From Marsupella aquatica (lineage: Eukaryota > Marchantiophyta): a DNA stretch of 64,000 nucleotides. The DNA lies in NCBI GenBank assembly GCA_973895155.1, contig OZ316896.1:5704001-5768000 (forward strand), given 5' to 3'. Every line of letters starts with the position of its first letter. The first letter of the stretch is position 1. Both the position numbers and the translations under genes were made by a program. This document shows positions 1 through 11,046 of this stretch, piece by piece. Under the pieces are notes generated by a model that was not told the origin of the DNA, searched no databases, and saw nothing but the letters and a program-made list of their open reading frames with translations.

Positions 1-1287
1 AACTACCCAGATCTAACTTCTTTGGGAAACGGATTTCTGGAAATGGAAAGATACTCCCCTAAGCCTTTTTTGGCCATTCAAATTCTTGTTCTGCAAAAGT
101 AATCTTACTAACAATCAATGCAATAGAAATTTACTTCATGGTCTAGACCTAGAGTGAAGCCTTAGGCTAGAACTCTGCCCAAGTCATTTATCTTATAAGA
201 AGGTGGGGGGGGGGGGGGGGGGGGGGCAGTGAATGGGGACAAATCACAAATGAATGCACAATAAAGAATCTCATTCTTACAAGATTTTTTGTGCTCACCT
301 ATAGTTACATTCAAGTGAATGGGTAGTCAGGGCAGTTTCTGAAAGAAATACAGTGTCTGTTATGAGGTTACTACCCTTCTTTCTAAAAGGCCGACCGACA
401 AGGAAGTCAAGTTCACACACTGGACATCAAACTTGTAATCCACTACCAAGATAAACGAGTAAGCTTGCTTTTACTTGTAGGTCTGTACCTTTTGTTTAGT
501 CAGCCGTTAGATTTAGGACTCTCTGTTCATTTTTCCCTGTCGCTGGTTCTCTGAGCTCTACTTGATCTGGCTCCTTGGCCGACTCCATTCCTTGGTGGCT
601 TTTCTATTAAGTAAATGTTACCAACAATAGTGTTTGAAATTTATTGGCTTTGCAAGCAAGTTATGATATACAGGTGCAGGAGCACAAGGCTTGAAGACAT
701 TCAACCGGGTCGGGGGATGTGGATGGACACTTATATGAATCATATATATGAATTTTCTGGGCTTTTCTCATTTTATGTTTGAAAAGTTTTGCAGAATACC
801 GTCAGCTTAGATGAATACCCCTAACCCTACAGACACCATGAGGCCTATAAAATCAATCAATACGGGTGCATTCGATTCTTCATAATCTGAGTCTTAGTTA
901 GACAGTTTCGCGTATAAAATGAGATTGCACCTTGAGCAGCTACTCGCTAATCGCCGATCAAGCTGTAAACTGATAACGTATGTTATCGAGATTTCTTATT
1001 CGGAATGACAAGTGCAAAACTCACGTTTCACCCTGTTTACATCAGTTCATGAAAACGTGAAAATAGGTAGATTTCAAATTCTACAGGCATCCCTCGTCGG
1101 GCTCACTACTCTGCTTGCCCCAGAACTCATTGGGAAACTAATAGGCCTTTGTTGGATTAAGAAATCTACTTGTTTGGGAACCCGTACGTTCTGTACTATC
1201 ACGAATGTACAAAATTGAAGATTGTGGATTAATCTACAAACCTGTAAGACAGCAGGTCTCATGTATACAGAAATCAACTTCTTCCAG
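1..1287. other. Intergenic, 3' flank of haspin
   Basis: No coding region with recognisable protein similarity is visible. The only marked feature is a 22-base G run. The part next to 1,288 should contain the 3' UTR of the haspin gene, which is read on the minus strand. Confidence 0.5.
205..226. repeat. Poly-G homopolymer tract
   Basis: Twenty-two consecutive G bases on the plus strand, far longer than expected by chance in this roughly 40-45% GC sequence. Such runs are length-unstable and error-prone in sequencing. Nothing around it indicates a function. Confidence 0.95.
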
Positions 1288-4200
1288 TCAAACCTGGTCT
1301 TTCAAACCTTTGATCCACATGTCGTGGAAAAAGTCATCAGACACCGCTGCTCTGGCAGATTCGTAGAGAAGGACTCGTTTGCCAAATGACCGTAAAGCAC
1401 GTTTCTGATGAGAAGTGCATTGCTGAACGACAAAAGTATTCACCAACGTCAGCCTTGTGACAAACAAAACCTGTCGAGGAGATAGATAATAAGACATTGA
1501 CAAAATGAGCTCACCTGGATATCGTCTCAGACATAGGCCGGACAGTGATTATAGTAGTCAAAATGTGGAAAAATGCACGTAGGAAGTGGGCCCTCAATGG
1601 TTCGGGGTCATAAACGCTGATGTAGATGCAAAACTTACATAAGATTTTTTCTTGACGAGAATGTCTGCTACATAGTGAATCCAATGACAATTTGTTTGCG
1701 GAAAACTGCAAGAATACACAATTTGTGAGGAAGCCTTTACTTGGCTTTAGATATATGTTTGACAAACAATTTCCCACTGATTCCCGAGTGAGCCTTGCTA
1801 ATATCATTTGAAAACAAGCGAAATGCAAACTAGGGATTTTGTACCAATCAAATGGGTTCATTTTGTTAAATCTATACCTCCCTTCCCAATTCCCTTTCGT
1901 TACGCTGAGCATCCTTCGGTAAGTGTCAGCCTGCAGTCCAAAATCAAACTGTAATCAGCTCAAACTCCATCAAAGAGAATGTTTTGTAAATTGGGGACTA
2001 GATACGATCCTTGTAAACAAAAGAGAAGTCATTGGCTGAATGGTAGTAGTTGACCAACTGCAAAATAGAACTTCCCAGCTTGGTAGTGATGCATGCTCCA
2101 AGGAATATGGCACTAACAAGCCCCTATGGTTCAAGTCAGGGAGGATGGAACCTGAGTATCTCTTGAAGGGCCCTCAAAAAGTGCCGGATCAGCAGATAGA
2201 TTGCAGAAGAACACATGCTTGCCTGCAAATAATACAAATCATTATTCTCATGATTTCGCATCGGTTACTGGTGTTGGATCATACCGCCGAAACCTACAAG
2301 GCTGCTGTGGAAGGCCCTACAAGGGAATTCCCACATAGTAACAGTTCTACCGAAAAACTATCACGTTGATTCTTGCATCCATGACAGGCGTCCATTGAAT
2401 ATCGCGGTGGAAAGCAATAAGAGAATAAAGTGCACGAGTGACGGCATGTTGCACCTGTGGCGATGCGAGACAAAGTAAAGTCAATGATGGACACAGACAC
2501 GCCCGACGTCTTCACTTTGAGAACTTCATCGCACAATCTGTAGTAGCCACAAGTGTACTCCTCATCTTTCGCTACAACTATATTCCCCCTGCACACCAGA
2601 ACTTTGAATAAGAAGGGGAAAGTGACAAAAAATAAGACCAACCAAGTAAAGTTTAAAAAGGCAAAAGGAATGGATACGATTTAGAATGGCGAGCTGGAAG
2701 CAAAACATTATGTAGAGTTCTGACCAGTGTAAGTCTCGATGCTCAAAACCACAGCCAGCTTCTGCAACTGCAAGGGCGAGAACTACCTGCAAAACACGTT
2801 AACAGTCAAATCGAGGAAAAAGGTGTAGTGTGGTCAAGGCTGCTGGAAATAGCACTAGTTTCACACAAAATAATACTTAGTTTAGTATTTTGAGTCGCTA
2901 AATTCTGCAGTCTGAGCTTCGTTGCCGGAGCAATATGTCGATTATAATAAAGGCACCAGTATCTTGTTTTATTTCTCATACTTCGTAGGAATATCTCATT
3001 ACGCCTGGGGAAATCAACTTTACTGAGCAAAAGACCGACTACCTGCAGCAGTAGACTCCGAGCTTCATCAAAATCAGACAGAACAAAGTACTCTAAATCT
3101 TTCCCTCCATCTGCCAACACAAACACCACATACAACTGGTCCACTTCATTTGTTAGTTTTGACTTTTAGACAAATGATTATACGGTTCTCGTACCCTGAC
3201 ATAGTTAATGACATGGGGAGGAAAAACCAAAGTAGGATTAAAACTTTTCATGGTCCCAGAAGGCACCTGATGTTGAGGAAAGATCATAGGATGGTCGTTA
3301 TCGGAGGTGCGGAGAGCATCCCAATCCTCCCAAGCTCGACACAACTCCTCCCCGTAACTTCCCTGACAAATACGAATCCTGCCAGTAGACAAACCGTGAA
3401 GGATATAATTCGTCATCTGTCGCTGTCGTTCCAATATGGACAGACTAAGTTTGAGGAATGTATCTGACGATGCAACCCTCAGCAATCCAAAACCTTTTGC
3501 CGGATAAGTTACAAAGGGTAGCATTCAAAAGAAGTCAACTCAGATACATAGTACATTCGTTGAATACATACGCTTTTGTGTTGATGAAATTTGTACAATA
3601 ATTCGAACAGTTCATTGAATCTTGCGCATCTAAACCCCGCAGGCGATTGAGCGTATTCGTTAGAAGTACCTCGCTGTATATTTCTGCAGATGTCTGGATT
3701 TGGAGTCAAGCAAATGACACATGAGCGGTCCACTTTCAGACCAAGTGTGTAGTGGCTTGGATAAAGAGTAAACATCGATTCAAGTGATATATCTCTCCGG
3801 AAGCGTTTAACAGGAAGGATGGACTTATTGACTGATAAGATGAACGACCAAAAGCTCAAAGCATGGCACATTCAGTATCCAGATTCGAGAGTACCGTCGA
3901 TTTCGACTGTTGTTCAATCCTCAGTAAACTGTAAAGAACCTTATTCCATAAACTATAGTAGGTCCTCTCTATCGTAAACTTGGTACCAAGAGCAGGGAAG
4001 CGAAATGCATCTAATAAGTCACCTTTTGAACTTCCGCATTCACCATAAAATCACCATCCATGGGAACTATCTTGAAGACGCATCCACCTCCCTTGAATGC
4101 TTCACCAAACGTTCCTTCGCCCAGCTTCACAATTTCCGACAATTCACTGCCATCCATCACGAGTCAGTTCCAGAGGCAGATATTCAATCTCCGAATCGCT

Positions 4201-5034
4201 GTAGGCAAGATATACTCACCAGAAATCAGCTATTGCGCCTCGCAAGCTTAACGGCCGTGTCTGGTGACACTCTTCAAGTAGAGCTTCAAGTATAGGAAGC
4301 GGCTCTTCGGCGCTTGTTTCCAGGGAGATCTTTCGACCTTGTGGGAACAGCTCTGTGTCTTTAAGCTTCTCTTTGTCGATGACTTTCGAATGCTCCCCTT
4401 CGTCGTCTTCCACCACCGTGTTCAAATTCTGCCCACCATCTTCCCCGATCCATAGGCTCCTGAGCTCAGAAACTAAGACGCTGCAGTCGTCAAGAGACGA
4501 TCTCTTCTCATCCGCTTTAGAAGAAGACAGGTTTTCTTCGAAACTCACGGACAAATCAGAGCGCGCACTCAGTATCTTTACGTCTGAGGTGTAATGATGA
4601 AGTGCAGATTCGTCACCCCCAAAGGATGCTGTTGGAGAACTGTAGTCTTCAGAGTCCGATGGAGTACTCCACAATGTTGAAGACCATGATTGTGTAGACG
4701 ACTCTGAAGACCCAGATTTGCAAGATGATGATTGTGAAGAGACTTCGCGGCTGTTACGATGTTCCAATACCGAATGTGGGGTGAGCAAAATGGCACTCAG
4801 ACCACTATACTCTTCAAATTCGCCTTCGGGAACAATGTCCAGGCCACATCTGCGATTCAGTACTTCTTGCGGCACATTCAGATGCTCCTTTGGCCACTCT
4901 TGTGGACAGGGCTTTGCAGCCCAAGCTGGGCTCTCTTCTTCCGACTCCAATTCAAAGGAGTCAATTTCAGCAAACATGGCCTGCTTCTCTTTGACAAACT
5001 CAACGGGAGGAATCACCTTTCGATTCCGATTTAC
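1288..5034 (-). CDS. HASPIN: Haspin-type Ser/Thr protein kinase (plant form), kinase core and acidic N-terminal region
   Basis: Haspin phosphorylates Thr3 of histone H3 in mitosis (known for the family). Eleven exons join in phase on the minus strand: 5034-4220, 4146-4023, 3693-3572, 3378-3267, 3135-3043, 2786-2725, 2588-2455, 2222-2152, 1930-1878, 1705-1639 and 1422-1288. The first encodes a Ser/Glu-rich disordered region with the motif EKQAMFAEIDSFEL. The glycine-rich loop LGEGTFGEAF spans the 4220/4146 junction. VFKIVPMDGDF carries the ATP-binding lysine, RAWEDWDALRTSDNDHP is haspin-specific, HRDLHW is the catalytic loop and IIDFTLSR replaces the usual DFG. The C-terminal helices (WEGSFPQTN and ALRSFGKRV) are complete and the reading frame is intact. 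Exons before 5034 are not resolved. A minus-strand exon near 6493-6350 encoding YKRRQRKP resembles the start of plant haspins and may belong here. Confidence 0.92.
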
Positions 5035-5040
5035 CTGCAA

Positions 5041-7690
5041 TAATTCTCGGCCAATCAGGAAGAGTTACCTGTGCCTTCGATTAACTCATGACTTAAATTA
5101 GAAATTAACTGCATTTACATTCGGGGCTTAAAAGAGATGAGAAAATTGCAAATAGCTCTATGAATAATAGCTAAGTGTGAGAGCAATGCACCAAACAACG
5201 GAGTCTCCACAGCACAGGACTCCCATGAAAGACAATTGCTGCTGGGAAAGAGGAGGAATTAGATCACACCGACATACAAAGCAATATACCGTTCAACATT
5301 GGCAGCCTGGAAGAAAATGTGAGCATCAGCGTTGACATTCTAATTTTCCAATTTCATCATGTGATTGCGTCCTGAAAAGCATTGCGTAGCCCATCTCTTC
5401 GTTGACGATTGTTGGCATTTTCAGTACTTCATTTGACAATTGGCGCTCTATTAGTTTCAGTCATGGGAGCACCTATACACTGATCTAATCTTTAAAAATC
5501 GTACGAGCCGCAAACCCAGAAGAGGAGGACCATCGTACCGCAGGCTTCTTGGGTTCGTTGCGTAGATTTCCTTCGACGCATTTCGCTTGCCTTCTGTTTT
5601 CGCTCTTAAAAAGCGTCCCTACCCATCTGTAGGCCATTTCGGTAAGGTTGAATTCTTCCCCCCAGCTCAGACTTATCCTTCTTCCTCTGCGCGGAGAACA
5701 GCGAAGTCAGATCCTTGCGAGGTGAACACGATCAACTGTCATCCTGTCATTTTCCTTGACTTCCTATTGAACATCATCGCACAACGCTCCTTGCTTAGCT
5801 TATCCATAAGAAGGATTACCAGCATAGAGCATAGCAGCTAACCTGGTAAAAGTTGAAATAGGGCATCACCATTCTAGTAAATTCTAAGATAGGTGGGTTG
5901 TGGGGTTCTTCTGAATTTTGCACGACCGCTTTCAGTCCCCAAAGATATGAAAATCAAGCAACAAAATGTTCCTTTGTAGCGGGAGTCCTCGAATAGGTTT
6001 GCCGACCCTGTGTCTAGGATTACTAGTCAGAGCCAAATAATCAGGAGATGGAGGCTTACTTGGAGGACAGAGATCGATCAATCCAGCTCTTCCGAGTTGT
6101 CTTCTCGGCATTGACGCACTCACTCCTGCTTATTCATCAGAAACATGGTAAAGGTCCAGAGTCAAATTGTCGTATCACATTTGTTTGAACCGAAATGGAG
6201 ATACAAAAAGGGCCATGGAACAACAGCTGCTTGGCTGACCATCCAAAGAAGCCGGATCTGAATCGCCGAGAATGAGTATTTTCCGGCAGACAAATGAGAT
6301 TGGGCACGAAAGAAAGAGTACGGTTATAATTATCCATATTTCTTGCAGAGGGGGGAAACACTTGCCCGTTTTTCTCCGATACAACTAACGACAGTCGCGA
6401 GCTCGGATCGTCTTGAACGTCTGCCACGTTCGCAGGTTGGTCCGAGAGAGGCTTCCTTTGGCGGCGCTTGTAAACCAATGTCTTTTTCTCCATGTCTCCA
6501 CCCGGGATTTAGTCTGCAAGTTGACACCACTCGGTACCATCAGTCCCAGCGTCGGGAACAGAGCCAGTTTAACGGAAGTCGAAGCTCCAGAGTAGCGCAA
6601 ACCACGTCAATCAAATGAATTGAACCGACCCATTGGAACTGAAACGCAGAATTCCCAATAGCCACCCAGAAATCAGAGGCAGCAAACTTCTAAACTAGTA
6701 GGCGACCCCTAAAGCGTAACGTAAACAACCATACGACTCGCAGCTGGCAATGGAGCGCGCGATCCATGATAGCATTCATTGGACTGAAAGGTGAGAGAAT
6801 CCTAATCGATATCAACATCAGAGTTGCAAATTCAGCCTACATCATCGCTCCAAAGCAAGGTGCGCTGACACCAATATGTTTCAGTTCCACGCCCGACCTA
6901 CAACCGTGTTCCCCTCCTAAAGAGCCTGCTCTCACTTCATTAAAGCCCGAAGATCACGACTTCAATCTGTCCTCACATCCTACCAACGCATCGATTCTCA
7001 CGTTCCCGAGACCGCATTTCTATCGAGCCCCATGAGCTGTGGAGAAGAACAGAGCACGCTACGGAATAGATTAAATAGAATGAGGAAATTGGGGCGGGGT
7101 TGCAGACATTATTTTCTGCAGTTGAAGCCTGTCCTTCAATTGCTCACGACGACCATTAGAGTTGCCACAAAAACTCTCATGGACGCGAGCTGCGATGATT
7201 CACTACTCAATTTCATCCGTCCCGAGAAGAGAATCGGCAATCGCAGCTGGTGCGGCAGTAGGCGAGCTACCGTAGTCATCGGAGACCGGCAATCAGACCA
7301 TATCCCCAGACTCCAGAGGGCATCTCGCAATCCACCAATTGTTTTGATCAAAATCAAGCCTGTCACGCTAAACGGGGAATTCAGCCGCCGCAATGAGTGG
7401 AACGAGGTGATCGAGGTGCTCGAAAAGCAGCTGCACTAATAAGCGGGGCGGCTCTGGCAGCTTTGTACAGGAAAGGACCTCGCCATCCCTGCATCGCGAG
7501 TCATGGATGCCATCTTTTCCAGTAACTGCTCTAAGCTCTGCTCTGTTCTGCTGTGCGTTTTCAAACAGAGAGAACGGGACTGAGAGACTGAGAGAGAGTC
7601 AGATGGGGCATTTTTTCAAATACTGGCTAGAGAAGAAGCGCCAAAGGCGGAGCCAACGGTAACGTAAAAGATGCTACGGTAAAGGTACAG
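5041..7690. other. Haspin 5' introns or upstream region
   Basis: Apart from the possible exon near 6.4 kb, I see no convincing coding signal. Open frames at 6.77-7.44 kb on both strands show no recognisable motifs. The interval probably contains haspin 5' introns, 5' UTR and promoter. Confidence 0.4.
6350..6493 (-). CDS. Possible 5' exon of the haspin gene
   Basis: A minus-strand open stretch beginning with an ATG at 6493 encodes a basic segment (KKTLVYKRRQRKPLSDQ) followed by a polar stretch. Plant haspins carry a short basic RRKKP-like element near the N-terminus, and this stretch lies 1.3 kb upstream of the first certain haspin exon on the same strand. The splice sites connecting it to 5034 could not be fixed, and the true start codon may lie further upstream. 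It could equally be chance coding potential. Confidence 0.35.
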
Positions 7691-7694
7691 TACT

Positions 7695-7736
7695 GCCATC
7701 CGGGTTAGCACGGAAGCCATCCGGGTTAGCACGGAA
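7695..7736. repeat. 21-bp tandem duplication
   Basis: Two perfect adjacent copies of a 21-bp unit starting GCCATCCGGGTTAGC. Short replication-slippage type duplication with no coding context. Confidence 0.95.
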
Positions 7737-7815
7737 AACTTAACAGGGGCTCTCCCTCAAAGCTCAAATTTAATTAGTTCGCGGACCCCTTGGCTAATAA
7801 AATCAGGGGGAAGAG

Positions 7816-8087
7816 TCGATCTGAGTCGTCTCCATTTCTTATCTCCGGAAATTTTGTCCGTCCATCATAATGGCCAATCTATGGCTCAAAAGAAAGATCT
7901 CAAATAGATCTATGGATGGGTTCTATACGTTTAGCAAATGGGTTAATATTTTCGATCTGAGTCGTCTCCATTTCTTATCTCCGGAAATTTTGTCCGTCCA
8001 TCATAATGGCCAATCTATGGCTCAAAAGAAAGATCTCAAATAGATCTATGGATGGGTTCTATACGTTTAGCAAATGGGTTAATATTT
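7816..8087. repeat. 136-bp tandem duplication, two near-identical copies
   Basis: The block starting TCGATCTGAGTCGTCTCC at 7816 recurs at 7952 with essentially no change. A diverged third copy continues at about 8145-8284, sharing the GAAAGATCTCAA and AGATCTATG boxes. Each copy contains the small palindrome AGATCT twice. No protein is evident. Confidence 0.92.
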
Positions 8088-8144
8088 TTCAAATGAAAAA
8101 TTAAACAAATCCAAGCCTTCCTAGCCGTTGATTTTGTTGATTTT

Positions 8145-8284
8145 ACGATCTTTGTCGTCCATTTTGTAATGCCGCTAGAAATTTTATTCATCCATGTTAG
8201 AAGGCGATCTAGGGTGCAAAAGAAAGATCTCAATGAGATCTATGACTGGGTATTTTTTGTTTTGAGAATGAGTAAATATTTTTG
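8145..8284. repeat. Diverged third copy of the 136-bp repeat
   Basis: It shares the order of boxes with the two copies before it (AAATTTTATTCATCCAT, AAAAGAAAGATCTCAA, AGATCTATGA and GTAAATATTTTT) but has many substitutions. The array therefore had an old duplication followed by a recent one. Confidence 0.7.
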
Positions 8285-8805
8285 AGTATAAAATTCGATG
8301 AACTTTCAAGATTCCAACCATTCCTCCTCCCCGATCTTGGGTTTCTATGTGCTCTTCCCAACATTAATGGCCGTACAATACGAGAGGTCCTCACATACCG
8401 GGAGTTGCGGTTTAACAAGGAAGTTATCAAGTTAGTTATTAGTCATTATTTATTATATGAAAAATATTTTTTATAAATCTTTGAATTTAAGTTTTAAAAT
8501 TGGAAATGTAACTAAAACGATTACATAGTGACAGTTTTAACCATCTTGCTCTTTGCATTTCCAATGTTTTTACTTTCTTTTTACAGCACGGCGTCCCAAA
8601 ATTTACACCCAAATTGACACAAACACGAATGAAAACTATAACTTTGATTCACAAAACCGACGAGTCTTGTTTGTTGCGGTTGTTGTTGATGTGGCATGTT
8701 GTGGTGCCAGGAATTTTGGAAGGGACTTCTAGTGGGGTCCGTAATAATAGGGGGTCTCATTTTTGGACCCGCGGGATCATACGGGACGGATACCCGCCAA
8801 AGTGT

Positions 8806-9520
8806 GCAGACATCCGAAACCATGATCGTCACACTTCTGGTCCGGAGGCTGAAGTTGTCCAGTGACTCTTTTGGCTCAGTTTGTTCATGACCTCCACCTG
8901 CCACAATTCTGGTTGGACTCTGCATGCCGCGCTCCACCCCAAATGCTCGAGTTGACAAAGAGGAAGATGAAATGTGGGAGGGAAATCGATAGATCAGGAA
9001 GTTGATAGTCTATTTTCTGAGGACTACAGACGGATGGTTTCAAATATGTGGACATCCGAAACCGTGATCGTCACACTTCTGGTCCGGGGGCCGAAGTTGT
9101 CCCATGACCGTTTTGGCTCAGTTTATTCACGACCTCCGCCTGCCACAACTCTGGTTGGACTCTGCATGCAGCGCGCCTCCCCGAGTGCTCGAGCTCACAA
9201 AGAGGAAGATAAAATGTGGGAGGGAAGTCAATAGATCAAGAAGTCGATAGTCTACTTCCTAAGGAGTACAGACGGATGGTTTCAAATATGCAGACATCTG
9301 AAACCGTGGTCATCACACTTCTGGCTGAAGTTGTCCCGTGACAGTTTTGGCTCAGTTTATTCACGACCTTCGCCTGCCACAACTCTGGTTGGACTTTGCA
9401 TACAGCCCGCCTCCCCACGTGCTCAAGCTGACAAAGAGGAAGGCGCAATGCGTGAGGGAAGTAGATAGATCTGGGAGTCGATAGTAGATTTTTTAAGGAG
9501 TAGAGACAGATGGTTTCAAA
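8806..9520. repeat. About 243-bp tandem repeat, three copies
   Basis: Copies begin at about 8806, 9049 and 9291 at the motif GACATCCGAAACC (GACATCTGAAACC in the third). Each contains CACACTTCTGG, TTTTGGCTCAGTTT, GGTTGGACT and GACAAAGAGGAAG in the same order. Copies differ by scattered substitutions and small deletions, so the array is of moderate age. No protein family is recognised in any frame. Confidence 0.88.
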
Positions 9521-10732
9521 TATGTCAATGGTACTGGCTGGAAAACTAACGACCTCACACATGCAAGACGGCTTTTAGAGCCAACTCGCATCTGAACTTC
9601 CTGAACAATACGGCCCTCAGCATTCACAACATGTTAAACCACACCTGCCCCTATAAAGGGCTACGGGTAACCCGTAGCTCTCATTCTAAGGAGTAGAAGT
9701 TCAGAAATTGGCTTTGAGTTCCACAAAAGGTGCTGACTGCAAAACTGCAAAACCTTTTTTTGTCAAGTACTCCACCAAACATGCTAGTGTTCCACCTTTT
9801 ATGGTGAGTAGTGAGACATGGAATGAGACTTTTATAGTGGCAAGTGTGGTTTAAGGAGAAGCAGATATGGTTTGACAAGTTGCCTGGCACACAATAAAGC
9901 TTGTAATGGCAGGGTTTCATGATGTGTGTCCCATTTGGGTTTTTGTGTTATGTTGGAGTTTGAGGTAGGGACTCCAAGGCTGGAAAGTTTCAGGCCCTTG
10001 CCCTTGTGACTCCTTGTTTTCTGCCTGGACTTCCAAGGGCAAGGAAAGTTTCCAGCCCTTGAAGTATTGACCCACAAACTTCATAATAAAACAAAGTGTG
10101 GTTGTTTAAGGTTCGGGAGGTAACAACAATGGAGGGACACGACCAGCCTTGTGCACTTGACTTGTGGCAGGGCAGGAGATATACTTTCCAGATCGTTTTG
10201 CAAGTGCTAAGGGTTGCAATGTTGAGGGCTGCTACATGTGAGTTGGCTCGTAACTTAGGAGTTAACTTTATAGACAGAAAAAAATGAACTACCAAATTCA
10301 TAATTCATAACATTTTGCCATAAAGATTGGTCATATGCCTTTATCCATAAGTCACTCTAGAGGCTAGTAATTTTTTTTTACACAACCTTCTAAAGTAGCC
10401 ATACGTAAAGTAGCAACACAAAGGAGCTCCTCTTCACTTGAATTGGCCCCAAATCAGCAACAAAGAGTGAATGAATTAATGAGGGCAGTGGAAAAGAGAA
10501 TAGCCACAAAGCTTTATGTCCATGTGCAATGACACCAAAAATCTAAAATAGGTTGTTCATTCTAACTTGAACTTATACACTTCTCTAAGACACAGATCAG
10601 CTAGTTTCTATGCCTTATCTTTCCTGCTTACACCCTTATTATGGTCATTTCACAATGCCACAAGTACAAGAAAACCAAAACAGATAGTCAAAACTCTGGC
10701 GCAATCCCCAGGCATTGTGTTTGGGGGATGAC
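9521..10732. other. Intergenic, left flank of the copia insertion
   Basis: No gene recognised. A few open frames under 105 codons on either strand lack known motifs. The copia element at 10738 is inserted at the right edge of this stretch. Confidence 0.4.
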
Positions 10733-10737
10733 ACTCG
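10733..10737. other. Target site duplication ACTCG, left copy
   Basis: ACTCG directly precedes the left LTR, and the same five bases follow the right LTR at 17129-17133. A five-base target duplication is the usual footprint of LTR-retrotransposon integrase. Confidence 0.93.
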
Positions 10738-11031
10738 TGTTAGGAATTGACTCTAGTTCCCGACATAGTTAGCTTGGCCTTACTAGGGTTAGTTTTAACC
10801 CTAGATTACATTAGGATAAGATCCGCTTAGTTTAGGCCCACTCATCTTGGCCCCCTTGGGGGTATAGGCTGGAGGGAGAGCACTCTCTCCCTCATTCTTC
10901 ACATGTACTCTCATTTGCTATGGAGCCTTCAGGAGTTTCTCCACTCGGGGTGTCTCGTCGGTGTAGCGTCTGATTGAGTGTCTCTCATATTTCCGCATTG
11001 CTGTCTAGTCCGGAGCCGACGGTTTCTTACA
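10738..11031 (+). repeat. 5' LTR of the copia element
   Basis: 294 bp, starts TGTTAGGAATTG and ends TTTCTTACA. It carries the copia promoter and polyadenylation region. Compared with the right LTR it differs at about 10931 (A versus G) and about 11012 (G versus A), roughly 0.7% divergence. Confidence 0.97.
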
Positions 11032-11033
11032 AG

Positions 11034-11046
11034 TGGTATCAGAGCC
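11034..11046 (+). promoter_or_regulatory. Primer binding site, initiator Met tRNA
   Basis: TGGTATCAGAGCC begins two bases after the left LTR. It matches the complement of the 3' end of plant initiator methionine tRNA, the standard primer for Ty1/copia minus-strand DNA synthesis. Confidence 0.95.

Noticed and set aside
815-835. Telomere-like CCCCTAACCCTA
   Set aside because: Only about two imperfect units; not an interstitial telomere array.
7032-7439. 135-codon plus-strand frame upstream of haspin
   Set aside because: No domain, no neighbours in a coding pattern, and overlapping open frames on the other strand; chance frame.
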